Assembly (NCBI GenBank): GCA_020057645.1
Contig: JAGVFL010000155.1
Span: forward strand, 1 to 8,319
Direction of reading: 5' to 3'
Length of the DNA stretch: 8,319 nucleotides
From: Candidatus Omnitrophota bacterium
GTDB lineage: Bacteria; Omnitrophota; Gorgyraeia; Gorgyraeales; Gorgyraeaceae
Below, one piece after another: positions 1 through 8,216 of the stretch. The notes beneath the pieces were generated by a model. That model had not been told where the DNA came from, ran no database searches, and saw only the letters and a list, made by a program, of their open reading frames with translations. Both the position numbers and the translations under genes were made by a program. Positions within the stretch are counted from its first letter, which is position 1. Each line of letters begins with the position of its first letter.

Positions 1-1
1 A

Positions 2-745
2 TCTTTAAGCAGGACCCTTTTACTGTTATTTTCAAAAATACCAAGAAGGGTGGGTTACAGGTCCAAGAGGGCAGGATTTTTATTGACCGAAAAAGTCGAT
101 ATCCCTCATAAAGGATTGCATAAGGTGGAATATTTTTTAAACCTCGCGAAGGCCGCAGGCATAGAGACTAAAAATAAAAATTACGAGATCATGATTTCCA
201 ATAATGACATGGAAAAAGGAAAAAAGATTTTAAAGGACGCGGGAATCAAAGATAAAGGATTTATAGCGCTTAACGCAGGCGGGAACTGGGATCTTAAAAG
301 ATGGCCGGCCGAAGATTTTGCGAAATTGGGGGATAAGATATTTGAAAGATTTAATATACCTATTGTACTGACGGGTGCAGAAAAGGATATTGCCCTGGCT
401 GAAAAGATAACAGGTTCAATGAGACATAAACCTGTCGCGCTATGCGGGAAGACCGATTTAAAAACGCTCGGGGCAATTTTTAAAAAAGCAATGTGCGTTA
501 TTTCGAATGATTCAGGCCCGATGCATCTCGCGGTCGCGGTCAGGACCAATGTGATAGCTATTTTCGGGCCAACCTCGCCGGAATTGACAGGCCCGTACGG
601 GGACGGGAAGTATGTAGTTTTACGTAAAGATACATGCTGCAAGGTGCCGTGCCATGACCTTAAATGCAAAGATAACAGGTGCATGAAGGCGGTTACCGTG
701 GAAGATGTATTGGGGGCGCTTGATGGAATTATCAAATATTCATAA
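2..745 (+). CDS. Heptosyltransferase, GT family 9 (WaaF-like), 5' end cut off by window
   Basis: This is a glycosyltransferase family 9 protein of the ADP-heptose:LPS heptosyltransferase II type, expected to act on the cytoplasmic face of the inner membrane by adding heptose to the LPS inner core. The reading frame is open to base 2 without a stop, so the GTG at 50 is not the true start and the N-terminal domain lies outside the window; 247 residues are visible. Seen in order: IPRRVGY and a LLTEKV segment (the IPRRIGY/FFLTDK equivalents in the third transferase here), the NAGGNWDLKRWP loop, a LTGAEKD strand-turn, the SNDSGPMH nucleotide-sugar binding motif, IFGPTSPE, and a C-terminal cysteine cluster ending in CMKAVTVEDV. 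These match the C-terminal domain of WaaF-type enzymes. The end overlaps the next gene by 23 bases, so the two are translationally linked. The donor sugar is inferred from the family; other GT9 members transfer other sugars. Confidence 0.88.
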   Translation, partial: SLSRTLLLLFSKIPRRVGYRSKRAGFLLTEKVDIPHKGLHKVEYFLNLAKAAGIETKNKNYEIMISNNDMEKGKKILKDAGIKDKGFIALNAGGNWDLKRWPAEDFAKLGDKIFERFNIPIVLTGAEKDIALAEKITGSMRHKPVALCGKTDLKTLGAIFKKAMCVISNDSGPMHLAVAVRTNVIAIFGPTSPELTGPYGDGKYVVLRKDTCCKVPCHDLKCKDNRCMKAVTVEDVLGALDGIIKYS

Positions 746-1697
746 GATTCTTTTTATTACCCTTTCAAATATAGGCGATGTGATTTTAACATTACCTGTT
801 TTGTCCGCGCTGAAAGATAATTTTCCGGATGCGTTTATAGATGTTGTAGTGGGGCCAAGGCCTGAGGAGGTTTTTAAAAAGGACCCCAGGGTTAGTAAGG
901 TATTTATTTATAATAAGGCCGCCGCGTTAAAAGATAAAATGAGATTTATAAAAAGGCTTAAGGCCGAGAGATATGACTTGGCAATTGATATGAAGGCAAG
1001 TCTTTTGCCTGCCTTGATCGCGGCGAAAAACAGAACAGGGTTATTTCCCAGGTCTAAATCAAAAATAAAACATAAAAGATTGATACATTTAGAGATCCTA
1101 AAACCTTTTGGAATAAAGTATAAGGAACAAAGAACTATTTATATAGATGATGAGTCCAAAAATAAGATAGATAAGACGCTAAAAGATAATGGAGTCAAAG
1201 ATACGGACACGCTTATAGGAATGAGCCCGGGAAGCAGGAGTCATTTAAAGCAGTGGAAAAAGCAAGGGTTTATAGATGTCATAAGCGGCATCATAAATAA
1301 TCCGCAGTATAAAGTTATTTTGATAGGCGACGTAAGTGAATCTGGATTATCGAAAGAGATTGCAAGCGCGGTGAATCGGCCGGGCTCTCTTATTGATTTA
1401 ACGGGCAAGACAAGCTTGAATGAACTCTTCGCGCTTATAGAAAGACTTAATCTGCTTTTAACGTGCGATAGCGCTAGTCTGCATATAGCGTCTGATCTGG
1501 GAGTGAAGGTTGTGGCTATATTCGGGCCTACTGATCCTGAAGAATACGGCCCTAGAGGCGATAAAGATATAGTAATACGCAAAAATCTTAAATGTTCTCC
1601 GTGCAAAAAAGCGCAGTGTGAATTTGGAACGCACGAGTGTATGGCAATGATTAGCGCGAAAAATGTTTTGGAAGCAATAAGAATGATATTGGAGTAA
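723..1697 (+). CDS. Glycosyltransferase family 9 (heptosyltransferase-like), divergent
   Basis: A complete GT9 protein of 324 residues, slightly short for the family, probably transferring heptose or a related sugar during LPS core synthesis. I chose the ATG at 723 over the upstream ATG at 705 because a GGGGG tract at 712-716 sits six bases before it, and the family fold starts at once (ILFITLSNIGDVILTLP). D19 in the NIGD motif is the position of the conserved N-terminal Asp. The C-terminal domain has SPGSRSHLKQW (about 168-178), IFGPTDPEEYGP and a four-cysteine stretch CSPC...C...CM. Oddities: the usual NDSGPxH motif reads CDSASLH (residues 248-254), and the IPRR(I/V)GY segment of its two neighbours is missing, replaced by a basic KSKIKHKR run. 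It may therefore use a different acceptor or donor. It ends in TAA, four bases before a palindrome. Confidence 0.85.
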   Translation: MELSNIHKILFITLSNIGDVILTLPVLSALKDNFPDAFIDVVVGPRPEEVFKKDPRVSKVFIYNKAAALKDKMRFIKRLKAERYDLAIDMKASLLPALIAAKNRTGLFPRSKSKIKHKRLIHLEILKPFGIKYKEQRTIYIDDESKNKIDKTLKDNGVKDTDTLIGMSPGSRSHLKQWKKQGFIDVISGIINNPQYKVILIGDVSESGLSKEIASAVNRPGSLIDLTGKTSLNELFALIERLNLLLTCDSASLHIASDLGVKVVAIFGPTDPEEYGPRGDKDIVIRKNLKCSPCKKAQCEFGTHECMAMISAKNVLEAIRMILE

Positions 1698-1701
1698 TTA
1701 G

Positions 1702-1730
1702 GTAGGGGCGGGTTTGAAACCCGCCCCTAC
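1702..1730. repeat. 29-base perfect palindrome, GTAGGGG...CCCCTAC type
   Basis: Two exact 14-base arms (starting GTAGGGGCGGG) flank a single central G. It lies in the 50-base gap between the second and third glycosyltransferases, four bases after the TAA stop. A U-tract does not follow (AGCTTGATAG), so it is not a classical intrinsic terminator. The same architecture recurs at 3597-3625. It is best described as a short dispersed palindromic repeat (REP/MITE-like); a role in mRNA stability is possible but not shown. Confidence 0.85.
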
Positions 1731-1747
1731 AGCTTGATAGGAATTTC

Positions 1748-2788
1748 ATGAACCGAATACTGATTACGAGGACTGACAGAATGGGAGATGTAGTGCTGTC
1801 ATTGCCTGCGATAAAAGCCGCCAGGAAGGCGTTTCCCGGAGCGCATATCGCTATCATGGTCCAGCCCAGAATAGACGATTTATTGAAAGGGAATCCGGAT
1901 ATTGACGAGGTGATAGTATATGATAAGAATAAAAAACATAAAGGGTTTTTAAGGAATGTCAGTTTCATAAAGCAGCTCAGGTCAAAAAGATTTGATATGG
2001 CTTTAATCTTTCACACGACAAGGAGGATAAATCTTATTTGTTTTTTAGCCGGGATCCCGAGAAGGATAGGGTACGCAAGAGGCAAAGCTGATTTTTTTCT
2101 GACAGATAAAATAAAATATACAAAAAAGTTCGGCGAAAAACATGAAGCCGAGTATTCGCTGGACATATTGCGGCATCTTGGAATAAACCCGGAATTCTCA
2201 TTGCCTGCTATATACGTTCAGAATGAAGACGAGAGAAAAGCCGAAAGCATACTTAAAAACTTAAATGTGAGGCCGATAGAAAAATTCGCGATTCTTCATC
2301 CCGGGGCCAGCTGCGCGTCAAAAATGTGGCCTCTGGAAAATTTCGCAAGAATAGGGGATATGCTGATAGAAAATTTGAAAATAAAAGTCATAATTAATTT
2401 AGCGCCTGATCAGGCAGGGTTAGGGGAAAAGGTAAGAGACATGATGAATAGTAAGCCTGTTTTTTTCTGCGAGCCTACCACGCTCGGAGAATTAGCGGCA
2501 TTATTTAAAAAAGCAAGTTTAGTCATTTCAAATGACTCGGGCCCCGGCCATGTTGCCTCAGGCGTAGGAGCCCCTGTTATTTCCATATTCGGGAGAAATC
2601 AGAAAGGCCTCAGCCCGGTGAGATGGAGGCCTCTTGGAAGCAAGGCCATAGCTATTCATAAAGATGTCGGCTGCGCTGATTGCCTTGCGCATGACTGCAA
2701 AAAAGATTTTATGTGTCTTAAGGCAATAACCGTGGAAGAAGTATTTGGAGAAGCGAAAAAGCTATTAAATTCACAGATCCTAATTTAA
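1748..2788 (+). CDS. Heptosyltransferase, GT family 9 (WaaF-like)
   Basis: A full-length GT9 enzyme of 346 residues, predicted to add a heptose (from ADP-heptose) to the LPS inner core in the cytoplasm. The start is supported by AGGA at 1739-1742, five bases ahead of the ATG, and by the family N-terminus RILITRTDRMGDVVLSLP with the conserved Asp at 14. Other landmarks are AGIPRRIGYARG (101-112), HPGAS (184-188) followed by a WPLENFA helix, the sugar-nucleotide motif SNDSGPGH (261-268), and the cysteine cluster CADC...C...C near residues 310-325 followed by ITVEEV. It resembles the first, partial transferase more than the second. One departure is IFGRNQKG where the others have IFGPT(S/D)PE, in the loop after the motif that contacts the nucleotide sugar. 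Only 11 bases separate its TAA from the next start, so it is cotranscribed with the lipoprotein gene. Confidence 0.88.
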   Translation: MNRILITRTDRMGDVVLSLPAIKAARKAFPGAHIAIMVQPRIDDLLKGNPDIDEVIVYDKNKKHKGFLRNVSFIKQLRSKRFDMALIFHTTRRINLICFLAGIPRRIGYARGKADFFLTDKIKYTKKFGEKHEAEYSLDILRHLGINPEFSLPAIYVQNEDERKAESILKNLNVRPIEKFAILHPGASCASKMWPLENFARIGDMLIENLKIKVIINLAPDQAGLGEKVRDMMNSKPVFFCEPTTLGELAALFKKASLVISNDSGPGHVASGVGAPVISIFGRNQKGLSPVRWRPLGSKAIAIHKDVGCADCLAHDCKKDFMCLKAITVEEVFGEAKKLLNSQILI

Positions 2789-2799
2789 GGAAACATGGT

Positions 2800-3600
2800 A
2801 TGAGATTTAGATTTTCGATGCTTTTCTTTATTATTATTTTTATATCAGGCTGCGGAATTACAAGCAGCTATAAGATAAAAGAAAAAAAACCGGAAGAGGT
2901 TAAAATAGAAGCTCCGAAACCTAAGCTGCGAGTCGGAGAAAAATTGACCTATAAAGCAGAATGGATGGGGATGGACGTTGGGTCTGCGACTTTATCGGTA
3001 GAGGAAATTACAGAATTAAACGGCCGCGAGGCCTATCATATAGTTGCAAAAGCAGAGACAACTTCTTTCGCGGCAAAGCTTTTCCCGGTAGAGGATGAGA
3101 TATCTACGTACCTGGACACAAAAGAGCTCTATCCTATAAGATTTGATAAAAAACAGAAAGAAGATAAGCGGCTAAAGGATGAATATGTGGATTTTGACCA
3201 GGAAAAAGGGAAGGCGTTTTATACTTCAAGGCTTACAAATGAAAAAAAAGAATTCAATGTGCCTAAGGGTGTCCAGGATCCGGTGAGCTGTATCTATTAT
3301 TTCAGGCTGAGCAATGTTAATCCGGGCGAAGCTCTTTTCGCAAATGTGCACCTGGATGATAAAAACTGGTTTCTTGAAACAAAGGTTACGGATAGAGGCA
3401 TTGTAAAGATTAAAAACCTTAGGAACTGGCAGGCATTTATGGCAGAGCCTATGTCCTGGTTCCAGGGAAAATTAAACAAAAATGCCAAGGTCAGCATATG
3501 GTTTTCAGCAGACGAAGAGCGCATACCTCTGCTTATAATAGTAAAAAGCAGTATCCCATTGGTCGGGACCGTAACGGTAACGCTGCAGAAAATAGAGTAG
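2800..3600 (+). CDS. DUF3108-family lipoprotein
   Basis: A 266-residue predicted lipoprotein of unknown function. The first 17 residues form a signal peptide: basic RFR start, hydrophobic MLFFIIIFIS core, and a lipobox ISGC with the lipidated Cys at 18; the mature protein would be attached to a membrane on the periplasmic side. A charged, Pro/Lys-rich linker (about 24-42) precedes a domain that opens LRVGEKLTYKAEWMGMDVGSATLSVEE, typical of the beta-rich DUF3108 family, and carries the YPIRFDKKQ segment found around its middle. AAGGA at 2787-2791, eight bases before ATG, supports the start. It sits directly behind three glycosyltransferases, which suggests a role in envelope or outer-membrane assembly, but that is context only. 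Its TAG stop lies inside a palindrome, so its last codons may have been shaped by that element. Confidence 0.8.
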   Translation: MRFRFSMLFFIIIFISGCGITSSYKIKEKKPEEVKIEAPKPKLRVGEKLTYKAEWMGMDVGSATLSVEEITELNGREAYHIVAKAETTSFAAKLFPVEDEISTYLDTKELYPIRFDKKQKEDKRLKDEYVDFDQEKGKAFYTSRLTNEKKEFNVPKGVQDPVSCIYYFRLSNVNPGEALFANVHLDDKNWFLETKVTDRGIVKIKNLRNWQAFMAEPMSWFQGKLNKNAKVSIWFSADEERIPLLIIVKSSIPLVGTVTVTLQKIE

Positions 3601-3625
3601 GGGAGGGTTTTAAACCCTCCCCTAC
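3597..3625. repeat. 29-base palindrome, covarying sister of the one at 1702-1730
   Basis: Two exact 14-base arms (starting GTAGGGGAGGG) flank a central T. Compared with the copy at 1702-1730, the base in position 8 changes from C to A and its partner in the right arm changes from G to T, so pairing is kept. The left arm supplies the TAG stop of the DUF3108 gene (3598-3600). An A-run follows on this strand rather than a U-tract, so it is not a standard rho-independent terminator for the upstream operon, although the strong hairpin could still protect the mRNA 3' end. Confidence 0.85.
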
Positions 3626-3643
3626 AAAAACAGGCATCAATTC

Positions 3644-3672
3644 TTGACACTTATAGCTAATAATGTTAAAAT
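3644..3672 (+). promoter_or_regulatory. Predicted sigma-70 promoter
   Basis: A perfect -35 box TTGACA (3644-3649) is separated by exactly 17 bases from TAAAAT (3667-3672), a five-of-six match to the -10 consensus. TG at 3664-3665, one base upstream of the -10 box, makes it an extended -10 as well. Transcription would begin near 3679, leaving a leader of about 15 bases that contains the AAAGGA ribosome binding site (3682-3687). It would start a transcript with the deoxyhypusine synthase-like gene, hldA and perhaps the Kdo genes, separate from the glycosyltransferase block upstream. Confidence 0.72.
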
Positions 3673-3693
3673 ACTCGGATTAAAGGATTTTCT

Positions 3694-4641
3694 ATGCCAG
3701 CGGATAAAATCAAGATAAACCTCGACAAATTAAAGACTTACCCGATATCAAAGAGAAGGTGCAAGGTAAGGCATGAAGATTTTGCGAAACCTCTTTCAAA
3801 AGGCGCCAGCTTCTCTGATTTTTACGATTCCCTGCCTAATATATTGGCGGCGCCAGATTTCAAGTCAATAGTGGAAGCCATTGTCTCAGCGCATAATAAG
3901 AAAAAACCTGTCATATTCATGATGGGGGCGCATGTGATTAAATGCGGCTTAAACCCGATAATTATAGAGTTGATGAAAAAAAAGATAATAACAGCTATTT
4001 CTTTGAATGGCGCCGGAGCGATACATGATTTTGAAATAGCCCTTATAGGCAGGACCTCGGAAGAGGTTCCTGACGGCCTGGAAGACGGAAGTTTCGGCAT
4101 GGCAAAGGAGACAGCTTTATACATAAACGGGGCTCTTGAAGAAGCTGTTGAAAAAGATATAGGCGCGGGCCGGGCGATAGCTGAAGTGATAGATGATCAA
4201 AAACTGTCTTTCAGAAATCACAGCCTTTTATATAATGCCCTCAAAGAAGACGTGCTTGCGACCGTGCATATCGCCATAGGGACAGATATAATACACCAGC
4301 ATCCGAGTTTTGACGCCGGCGCAGCAGGCGAGGCTTCATTGAAAGATTTTCATAGTCTTATAGAAGAAATTGCAGCGCTTGGAGACGGCGGCGTGGCGCT
4401 AAACATAGGTTCTTCCGTGATCCTTCCGGAGGTATTCTTAAAGGCAATAAATGTAGCAAGGAATCTCGGCTATAAGGTAAAGGATTTCACGGCGTGCAAT
4501 TTTGACATGATACATCATTACAGGCCTTATCAGAATGTGGTGACCAGGCCTGTGCACTCAGGTGGTAAAGGCTATAGCATAATCGGCCATCATGAGATAA
4601 TGCTGCCGCTTCTAGGCCAGGCAGTGATAGAAAAGATATAG
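3694..4641 (+). CDS. Deoxyhypusine synthase-like protein of unknown function
   Basis: A 315-residue soluble protein with no signal peptide or membrane segment. I recognise it only as resembling the deoxyhypusine synthase fold (Rossmann-like, NAD-binding in true members). The blocks that look alike are a glycine-containing strand-turn GAHVIKCGLNP (78-88) leading into LNGAGAIHDFEIA (104-116), comparable to the TTAGGxEEDLIK region; TDIIHQHPSFDAGA (197-210); and TACNFDMIHHYRPYQN (267-281) followed by GGKGYSIIGHHE (290-301). In true enzymes the last block carries the catalytic lysine (SWGKI); here the aligned residue looks like His. Bacteria lack eIF5A, so hypusine synthesis is unlikely. AAAGGA six bases before the ATG supports the start. 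It is 54 bases upstream of hldA under an apparently shared promoter, so a job in heptose or LPS metabolism is suggested by context alone. The TAG stop touches a palindrome. Confidence 0.6.
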   Translation: MPADKIKINLDKLKTYPISKRRCKVRHEDFAKPLSKGASFSDFYDSLPNILAAPDFKSIVEAIVSAHNKKKPVIFMMGAHVIKCGLNPIIIELMKKKIITAISLNGAGAIHDFEIALIGRTSEEVPDGLEDGSFGMAKETALYINGALEEAVEKDIGAGRAIAEVIDDQKLSFRNHSLLYNALKEDVLATVHIAIGTDIIHQHPSFDAGAAGEASLKDFHSLIEEIAALGDGGVALNIGSSVILPEVFLKAINVARNLGYKVKDFTACNFDMIHHYRPYQNVVTRPVHSGGKGYSIIGHHEIMLPLLGQAVIEKI

Positions 4642-4681
4642 CTAAGTTGACACTCTGACATTGTCAGAGTGTCAACTTAGC
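4641..4681. repeat. 41-base perfect palindrome between DHS-like gene and hldA
   Basis: Exact 20-base arms (left arm 4641-4660, right arm 4662-4681) flank a single T. The sequence family differs from the GTAGGGG palindromes: the core is a GACACTCTGACA half-site and its complement. Its first base is the last base of the preceding TAG stop, and it ends 14 bases before the hldA start, leaving room only for a weak ribosome binding site (AGG at 4685-4687). A U-tract does not follow. In RNA it would form a very stable hairpin between two cotranscribed genes. Confidence 0.88.
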
Positions 4682-4695
4682 AGTAGGCTGGGAAT

Positions 4696-5685
4696 ATGAA
4701 TACAGCTAAATTGAAAAGGATAATACCGAGATTCAGCGATGCGAAGATCATGGTAATAGGAGATTTGATTCTGGATGAATTTGTGTGGGGAGATGTCTCC
4801 AGGATTTCTCCTGAAGCGCCTGTCCCGGTGGTGTGGGTTAAGTCGGAATCATTTATGCCGGGCGGCGCGGCTAACGTCGCTAATAACACTGCCTCGCTGG
4901 GAGCCGAGGTATATATAACAGGCGTGGTGGGCAATGATGAAAGGGCCGGGATACTCAAAGAAGGGCTTGAAGAAAAAGGCATAAATATAGACGGTGTCAT
5001 TGCGGATGACAGCCGCCCCACGACATTAAAAACCAGGGTAGTCGCGCACCATCAACAGGTGGTGAGGATTGACAGGGAAAAGATAGAAGGGATTTCCGCC
5101 GGCATATCGGATAAGATTATCGTTTACGTTAAAGATATAATTGACGAAATGGACGCTATCATAATAGAAGATTACGGCAAAGGCGTTATTTCAGCAAGGC
5201 TCTTGAAAGAGGTTTTGACCATAGCGAAGAAAAAGAAGAAGATTATAACGGTGGATCCGAAGGAAGAACATTTTTCTTATTATAAGGGCGTGACAGCAAT
5301 AACCCCTAATCATCACGAGGCTAGCCGGGCAGTGGGCATGAAGGCCAAAGACAAGGAAAGCATATTGAAAATAGGCAAGGCGTTTCTTAAGAAGTTAAAT
5401 TGCGAAGGCGTTCTTATAACGCTGGGAGAAAATGGCATGCAGCTTTTTCAGAAAAACGGGGCTATCACGCACATACCTACCGTGGCGCAGGAGGTGTTTG
5501 ATGTTTCCGGCGCAGGCGATACCGTAATAAGCGCGTTTACCCTGGCGCTCGCGCTCGGGGTTGACATGAAAGACGCGGCGTATATCTCAAATATCGCGGC
5601 AGGCATTGTGGTAGGCAAAGTGGGGATAGCCGTTATCACGCAAGAAGAGTTATTGGCGAGAATTAAAGGCAAAGGCCGAGAATAG
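4696..5685 (+). CDS. hldA: D-glycero-beta-D-manno-heptose-7-phosphate kinase (monofunctional HldA)
   Basis: This PfkB-family kinase phosphorylates heptose-7-phosphate at C1 to give the 1,7-bisphosphate, an early step to ADP-heptose for the LPS inner core. The 329 residues match the kinase half of HldE (RfaE): VIGDLILDEFVWGDVSRISPEAPVP-type N-terminus (20-44), the substrate-binding GGAANVA (56-62), ITPNHHEA in the middle, ITLGENG, and the ATP/anion-hole signature DVSGAGDT (269-276) with D275 as the expected catalytic base. The protein ends after this domain, so the adenylyltransferase half of E. coli HldE is absent and must be encoded elsewhere as HldC. The alternative reading as another PfkB sugar kinase is unlikely because the RISPEAPVPV block is characteristic of this subfamily. 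It is read with the gene upstream, across a 54-base palindromic spacer. Its TAG stop lies at the base of another hairpin. Confidence 0.93.
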   Translation: MNTAKLKRIIPRFSDAKIMVIGDLILDEFVWGDVSRISPEAPVPVVWVKSESFMPGGAANVANNTASLGAEVYITGVVGNDERAGILKEGLEEKGINIDGVIADDSRPTTLKTRVVAHHQQVVRIDREKIEGISAGISDKIIVYVKDIIDEMDAIIIEDYGKGVISARLLKEVLTIAKKKKKIITVDPKEEHFSYYKGVTAITPNHHEASRAVGMKAKDKESILKIGKAFLKKLNCEGVLITLGENGMQLFQKNGAITHIPTVAQEVFDVSGAGDTVISAFTLALALGVDMKDAAYISNIAAGIVVGKVGIAVITQEELLARIKGKGRE

Positions 5686-5703
5686 GCAGGTTTTAACCTG
5701 CCT
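5684..5703. repeat. Hairpin overlapping the hldA stop codon
   Basis: Nine-base arms (AGGCAGGTT / AACCTGCCT) around a TT loop, extendable outward by a T-G wobble and two A-T pairs. The left arm begins at the A of the hldA TAG stop. GTTT follows, a very short T-run, so it could be a weak terminator, but it also looks like a shortened relative of the stop-overlapping palindromes at 3597 and 8161. Confidence 0.65.
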
Positions 5704-5712
5704 GTTTACGTG

Positions 5713-5741
5713 CCCCGTACCGAACTTGTTCTGGTATGGGG
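5713..5741. repeat. Imperfect hairpin in the hldA-kdsB gap
   Basis: CCCCGTACCGAAC (5713-5725) pairs with GTTC plus GGTATGGGG (5728-5741) around a TT loop, giving 13 pairs with one wobble and one bulged T at 5732. It stands alone between the hldA stop hairpin and a third hairpin at 5768. The near-symmetry with a bulge and a wobble suggests a decayed copy of a palindromic repeat or a structured leader element for kdsB. No known riboswitch was recognised. Confidence 0.6.
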
Positions 5742-5767
5742 TGAAGGTCTTTGCGACAATATTGTAG

Positions 5768-5785
5768 GGCACACTTTAGTGTGCC
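5768..5785. repeat. Short palindrome preceded by GTAGG, upstream of kdsB
   Basis: Exact eight-base arms (GGCACACT / AGTGTGCC) around TT. The left side reads GTAGGGCACAC from 5764, the same GTAGGG opening seen at 1702 and 3597, but the right side does not close with CCCTAC (it runs AATC), so it looks like a copy that has lost its outer right arm. A ten-base palindrome ACAATATTGT (5756-5765) abuts it. It ends 24 bases before the kdsB start. Confidence 0.6.
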
Positions 5786-5809
5786 AATCAGTCTTTGAAG
5801 GATAAACAT

Positions 5810-8211
<2,402 letters not shown>

Positions 8212-8216
8212 TTGAT

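Noticed and set aside
181..735. Minus-strand open frames opposite the transferases, kdsB and pyrG (for example 181-735, 6640-7044, 7482-7886)
   Set aside because: They lie antisense to clear conserved genes, have no family motifs and no good ribosome binding sites; they are shadows of codon bias.
50..745. GTG at 50 as the real start of the first gene
   Set aside because: The frame stays open to base 2, and the upstream residues continue the family sequence (a KIPRRVGY segment), so the gene is truncated by the window edge.
1702..1740. Intrinsic terminator after the second glycosyltransferase
   Set aside because: Strong stem but no U-tract after it on this strand, and the next gene starts 18 bases beyond the stem in the same operon.
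4647..4689. TTGACA and TTGTCA in the 4641-4681 palindrome as -35 boxes for hldA
   Set aside because: At 16-18 base spacing there is no acceptable -10 box (TGTCAA and TAGGCT are found), and the motif is explained by the palindrome.
5751..5780. Promoter for kdsB (TTGCGA ... TTTAGT)
   Set aside because: Each box matches consensus at only four of six positions and the -10 lies in a palindrome arm; too weak to annotate.
1702..5785. CRISPR array or tandem repeat made by the palindromes
   Set aside because: The palindromes are widely and unevenly spaced, differ in sequence and have genes between them; no regular repeat-spacer pattern exists.
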